Assembly (NCBI GenBank): GCA_000151295.1
Contig: GG745351.1
Coordinates: forward strand, 407,267 to 425,514
DNA length: 18,248 bases
Direction of reading: 5' to 3'
DNA from: Allomyces macrogynus ATCC 38327
Lineage: Eukaryota; Blastocladiomycota; Blastocladiomycetes; Blastocladiales; Blastocladiaceae
In this document: positions 16,695 through 18,248 of the stretch, piece by piece
How positions within the stretch are numbered: position 1 is the stretch's first letter
How the letters are laid out: each line of letters begins with the position of its first letter
Made by a program: the position numbers and the translations under genes
The notes under the pieces: generated by a model
What the model was told of the DNA's origin: nothing
The model's database searches: none
Seen by the model: only the letters and a program-made list of their open reading frames with translations

Positions 16695-18245
16695 TCACGA
16701 CGTCGACTCTCCCCCGCCACTCGTCCCCGGTCTTGGCGGCAACCCCCTCGCCCCACTTCCTACACCTCCGCCGGAACTCCCCGTACTCCCCGCGCTCGCC
16801 GCGCGCTGCAGTTGCTGCTGCTGCTGCTGCCTCCGCGCCTTGTAGTCCTTGAGCGAGAACCGCTTGGGGGCCACGTCGCCAATCAGCGGCGGGCGCGGGA
16901 CGGGCAGCCGTGGTGCAAGGGCCGCTGCGGATGCAGGTGGCGGTGGGGCCGTACGCGGCGGCGACGGCGGCTGGCGCGCCGGCGCCGTGTCGGCAGGTGG
17001 CGCGGGCCGCGACTGTACGACCGCGGGCGACGACGCTGCCGACGACCCGGACCCAGACGACGGCGTGGGTGTCGGCGCCGGGGACGAAACGAGCATGAAC
17101 GTCGGCCGCGGGATCGGGAGACCCGAAACTGGGTCGACGATCTTGTGTGTCGGCGGCGTTGGCGCGGATGTCGCAGGTGGGGGCGCGGATCGTACCGAGG
17201 TTGGGGCGGTCGGTGGCGGGACCGGGCTGGGAGTGCTTGCGGTGAAGCTGCTTGGGGGTGGTGGCGGCCGCGTTGTAGCCGGTGGTCGAGTCGCTGGTGC
17301 TGGAAGTGGCACGACGCCGGAGCTGCTGCTGCTGCGCCGCAAGCTACTCGCGGGACTTGTGCCGAGCAGTTCCGCGAGCGAGTTGCGCCGCTCGCGCCTC
17401 ACGACCGGGTCGGCGGGCTCGGCGCTGGAGACGGGCGACGGTGGCTTCTGCTGCGGTGGTGACGGCGCTGGTGCTGCGCTGGCAGGAACGGATTGCGACT
17501 CGGTCGTAGACTTCGAAGCCGGCGCGGCAGTTGGAGTTATAGCTGGCGGTTGCTTGGGCGTAGCCACTGCGGGTTCCTTGGTGGCCAGCGGCGGCCGTAC
17601 CGGTGCGCCAGAGTCCTTGGTCGTCAACGGCAGCTTGGCCGGTGTGACGGGTTCCCTGGACGGCGCTGCGGTCGTGATTGCCGTCGTGGACGCCGAGGCG
17701 GCCGAGGTTTCTTTGGCTGGCGCAGCTGGGCGAGCCACGGGTTCCTTGGCAGGTGCCAGCGGTCGGGACGTCGATTCCTTAGCCGGTGCCGGCGGTCGGG
17801 ACGTGGCTTCCTTGACCGGTGCCGAGGCGCGCGACGGCTCCCTGGACGGCGCTGTCGGCCTCACCGCGACCTCCTTGACTGGTGCCGACGCACGCGCCGT
17901 GAGATCCTTGCTCGAGCTCGGTCCTGCCGCGCGCACCACGGGCTCCTTGCTCTGCGACCGCGACACCGGTTCCCTTGCCTGCCCGACCGGCCGTATCGCA
18001 GGTTCCTTGCTCGGCGCCGGCGCGCGCACCGCCGATTCCTTGGCCGGCGGCGTCTCTTTGACGGGCGCGTCGACATCCATCCAGTCGACGGCCGGCACCG
18101 AAGTGCGCCGCGTAATACCTGCGGGCCCCGGCCGTGCCGGCAAATGCACCGGCTTACTTGACCCGGATCCGGAGCGAGTGGGGTCCGGGAGCGTCGTCGT
18201 GGCCGGTCGTGGCCGGTCGCGCGCGGGCAGGACATCGACGTCCAT
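16695..18245 (-). CDS. Pro/Ala/Ser/Lys-rich disordered protein, unidentified (5' end probably beyond the window)
   Basis: A single 516-codon minus ORF ends in TGA at 16695. The first Met (18245) begins MDVDVLPARDRPRP, and the frame is still open to the window edge, so the true start may lie outside. WMDVDAPVKE repeats the MDVD motif. From about residue 55 to 260 there is an irregular repeat of roughly 11-14 residues, of the type A-P-x-K-E-x-x-x-R-P (for example APAKESTSRPLAPAKEP). Then come long Pro/Ser/Ala stretches, RRERRNSLAELLGTSP, KIVDPVSGLPIPRPTF, and near the end KRFSLKDYKARRQQQQQQLQ. The S-L-K-D-Y-K-x-R-R block recalls short motifs in SET3/SETD5/KMT2E-type chromatin proteins, but that is a weak hint. 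Low complexity prevents assignment; strong third-position GC and a stop-free frame support coding. Confidence 0.62.
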   Translation of the reverse strand: MDVDVLPARDRPRPATTTLPDPTRSGSGSSKPVHLPARPGPAGITRRTSVPAVDWMDVDAPVKETPPAKESAVRAPAPSKEPAIRPVGQAREPVSRSQSKEPVVRAAGPSSSKDLTARASAPVKEVAVRPTAPSREPSRASAPVKEATSRPPAPAKESTSRPLAPAKEPVARPAAPAKETSAASASTTAITTAAPSREPVTPAKLPLTTKDSGAPVRPPLATKEPAVATPKQPPAITPTAAPASKSTTESQSVPASAAPAPSPPQQKPPSPVSSAEPADPVVRRERRNSLAELLGTSPASSLRRSSSSSGVVPLPAPATRPPATTRPPPPPSSFTASTPSPVPPPTAPTSVRSAPPPATSAPTPPTHKIVDPVSGLPIPRPTFMLVSSPAPTPTPSSGSGSSAASSPAVVQSRPAPPADTAPARQPPSPPRTAPPPPASAAALAPRLPVPRPPLIGDVAPKRFSLKDYKARRQQQQQQLQRAASAGSTGSSGGGVGSGARGLPPRPGTSGGGESTS

Positions 18246-18248
18246 GAA

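Noticed and set aside
16812..18161. Arg/Trp-rich plus-strand ORFs at the right edge
   Set aside because: Antisense translations of the Pro/Ala-rich minus gene; repetitive R-R-G-R composition is typical of such shadows.
1..18248. tRNA, rRNA, CRISPR array, intact transposon or viral gene
   Set aside because: I saw no cloverleaf, rRNA core, regularly spaced repeat array, transposase/reverse-transcriptase motif or terminal repeats. A tRNA or short ncRNA could still be missed by eye.

Overview
The window looks like nuclear DNA from a GC-rich, intron-bearing eukaryote, most likely a fungus. VAC14, a UTP7/WDR46-type WD protein, a URA5-type orotate phosphoribosyltransferase and a mitochondrial-type class II fumarase all fit a fungus. 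The short introns (59-96 nt) with GTRCG donors and CTGAC-like branch sites suggest an early-diverging lineage (chytrid or blastoclad-like), but this placement is an inference. No operons, rRNA, tRNA, CRISPR array or intact transposon was recognised.

The left half (1-8170) is housekeeping and densely packed. A UTP7/WDR46 ribosome-biogenesis gene (minus) leaves through the left edge and carries an apparent 1-nt frameshift. URA5 (plus, intronless) diverges from it. URA5 converges on a nine-exon VAC14 gene (minus, 2835-6000), which is the scaffold of the PI(3,5)P2 kinase complex. VAC14 diverges from a three-exon fumarase gene (plus, 6505-8170) with a mitochondrial presequence.

The right half (8171-18248) is looser and concerns the cell surface and secretion. 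It holds a five-exon secreted flavin amine/polyamine oxidase (11444-13362) and a type I membrane protein with a Cys-rich ectodomain, a Ser/Gly/Asn stalk and a Pro-rich tail (14028-15717). At the right edge is a disordered Pro/Ala/Ser/Lys-rich protein (minus, 16695-18245) that I could not identify.

The most unusual content is a family of very small signal-peptide-bearing, cysteine-containing proteins. Units lie at 8661-9030, 9963-10254 and 16224 onward, with a partial copy at 9138-9300. They share a phase-2 intron position after an H-x-x-R motif, a core resembling I-A-F/Y-T-A-N-E-x-x-P-L, a Cys-rich C terminus, and a short motif downstream (CGCATGGA-Y-N-TCC-R-AAA-Y). At least two copies look degraded or recoded: in one an in-frame TGA occupies the position of a Cys TGC codon in the neighbouring copy. 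I recognise no described family and assign no function.

All exon boundaries were read by eye from splice motifs, reading-frame continuity and remembered family conservation; none has been tested against transcripts.
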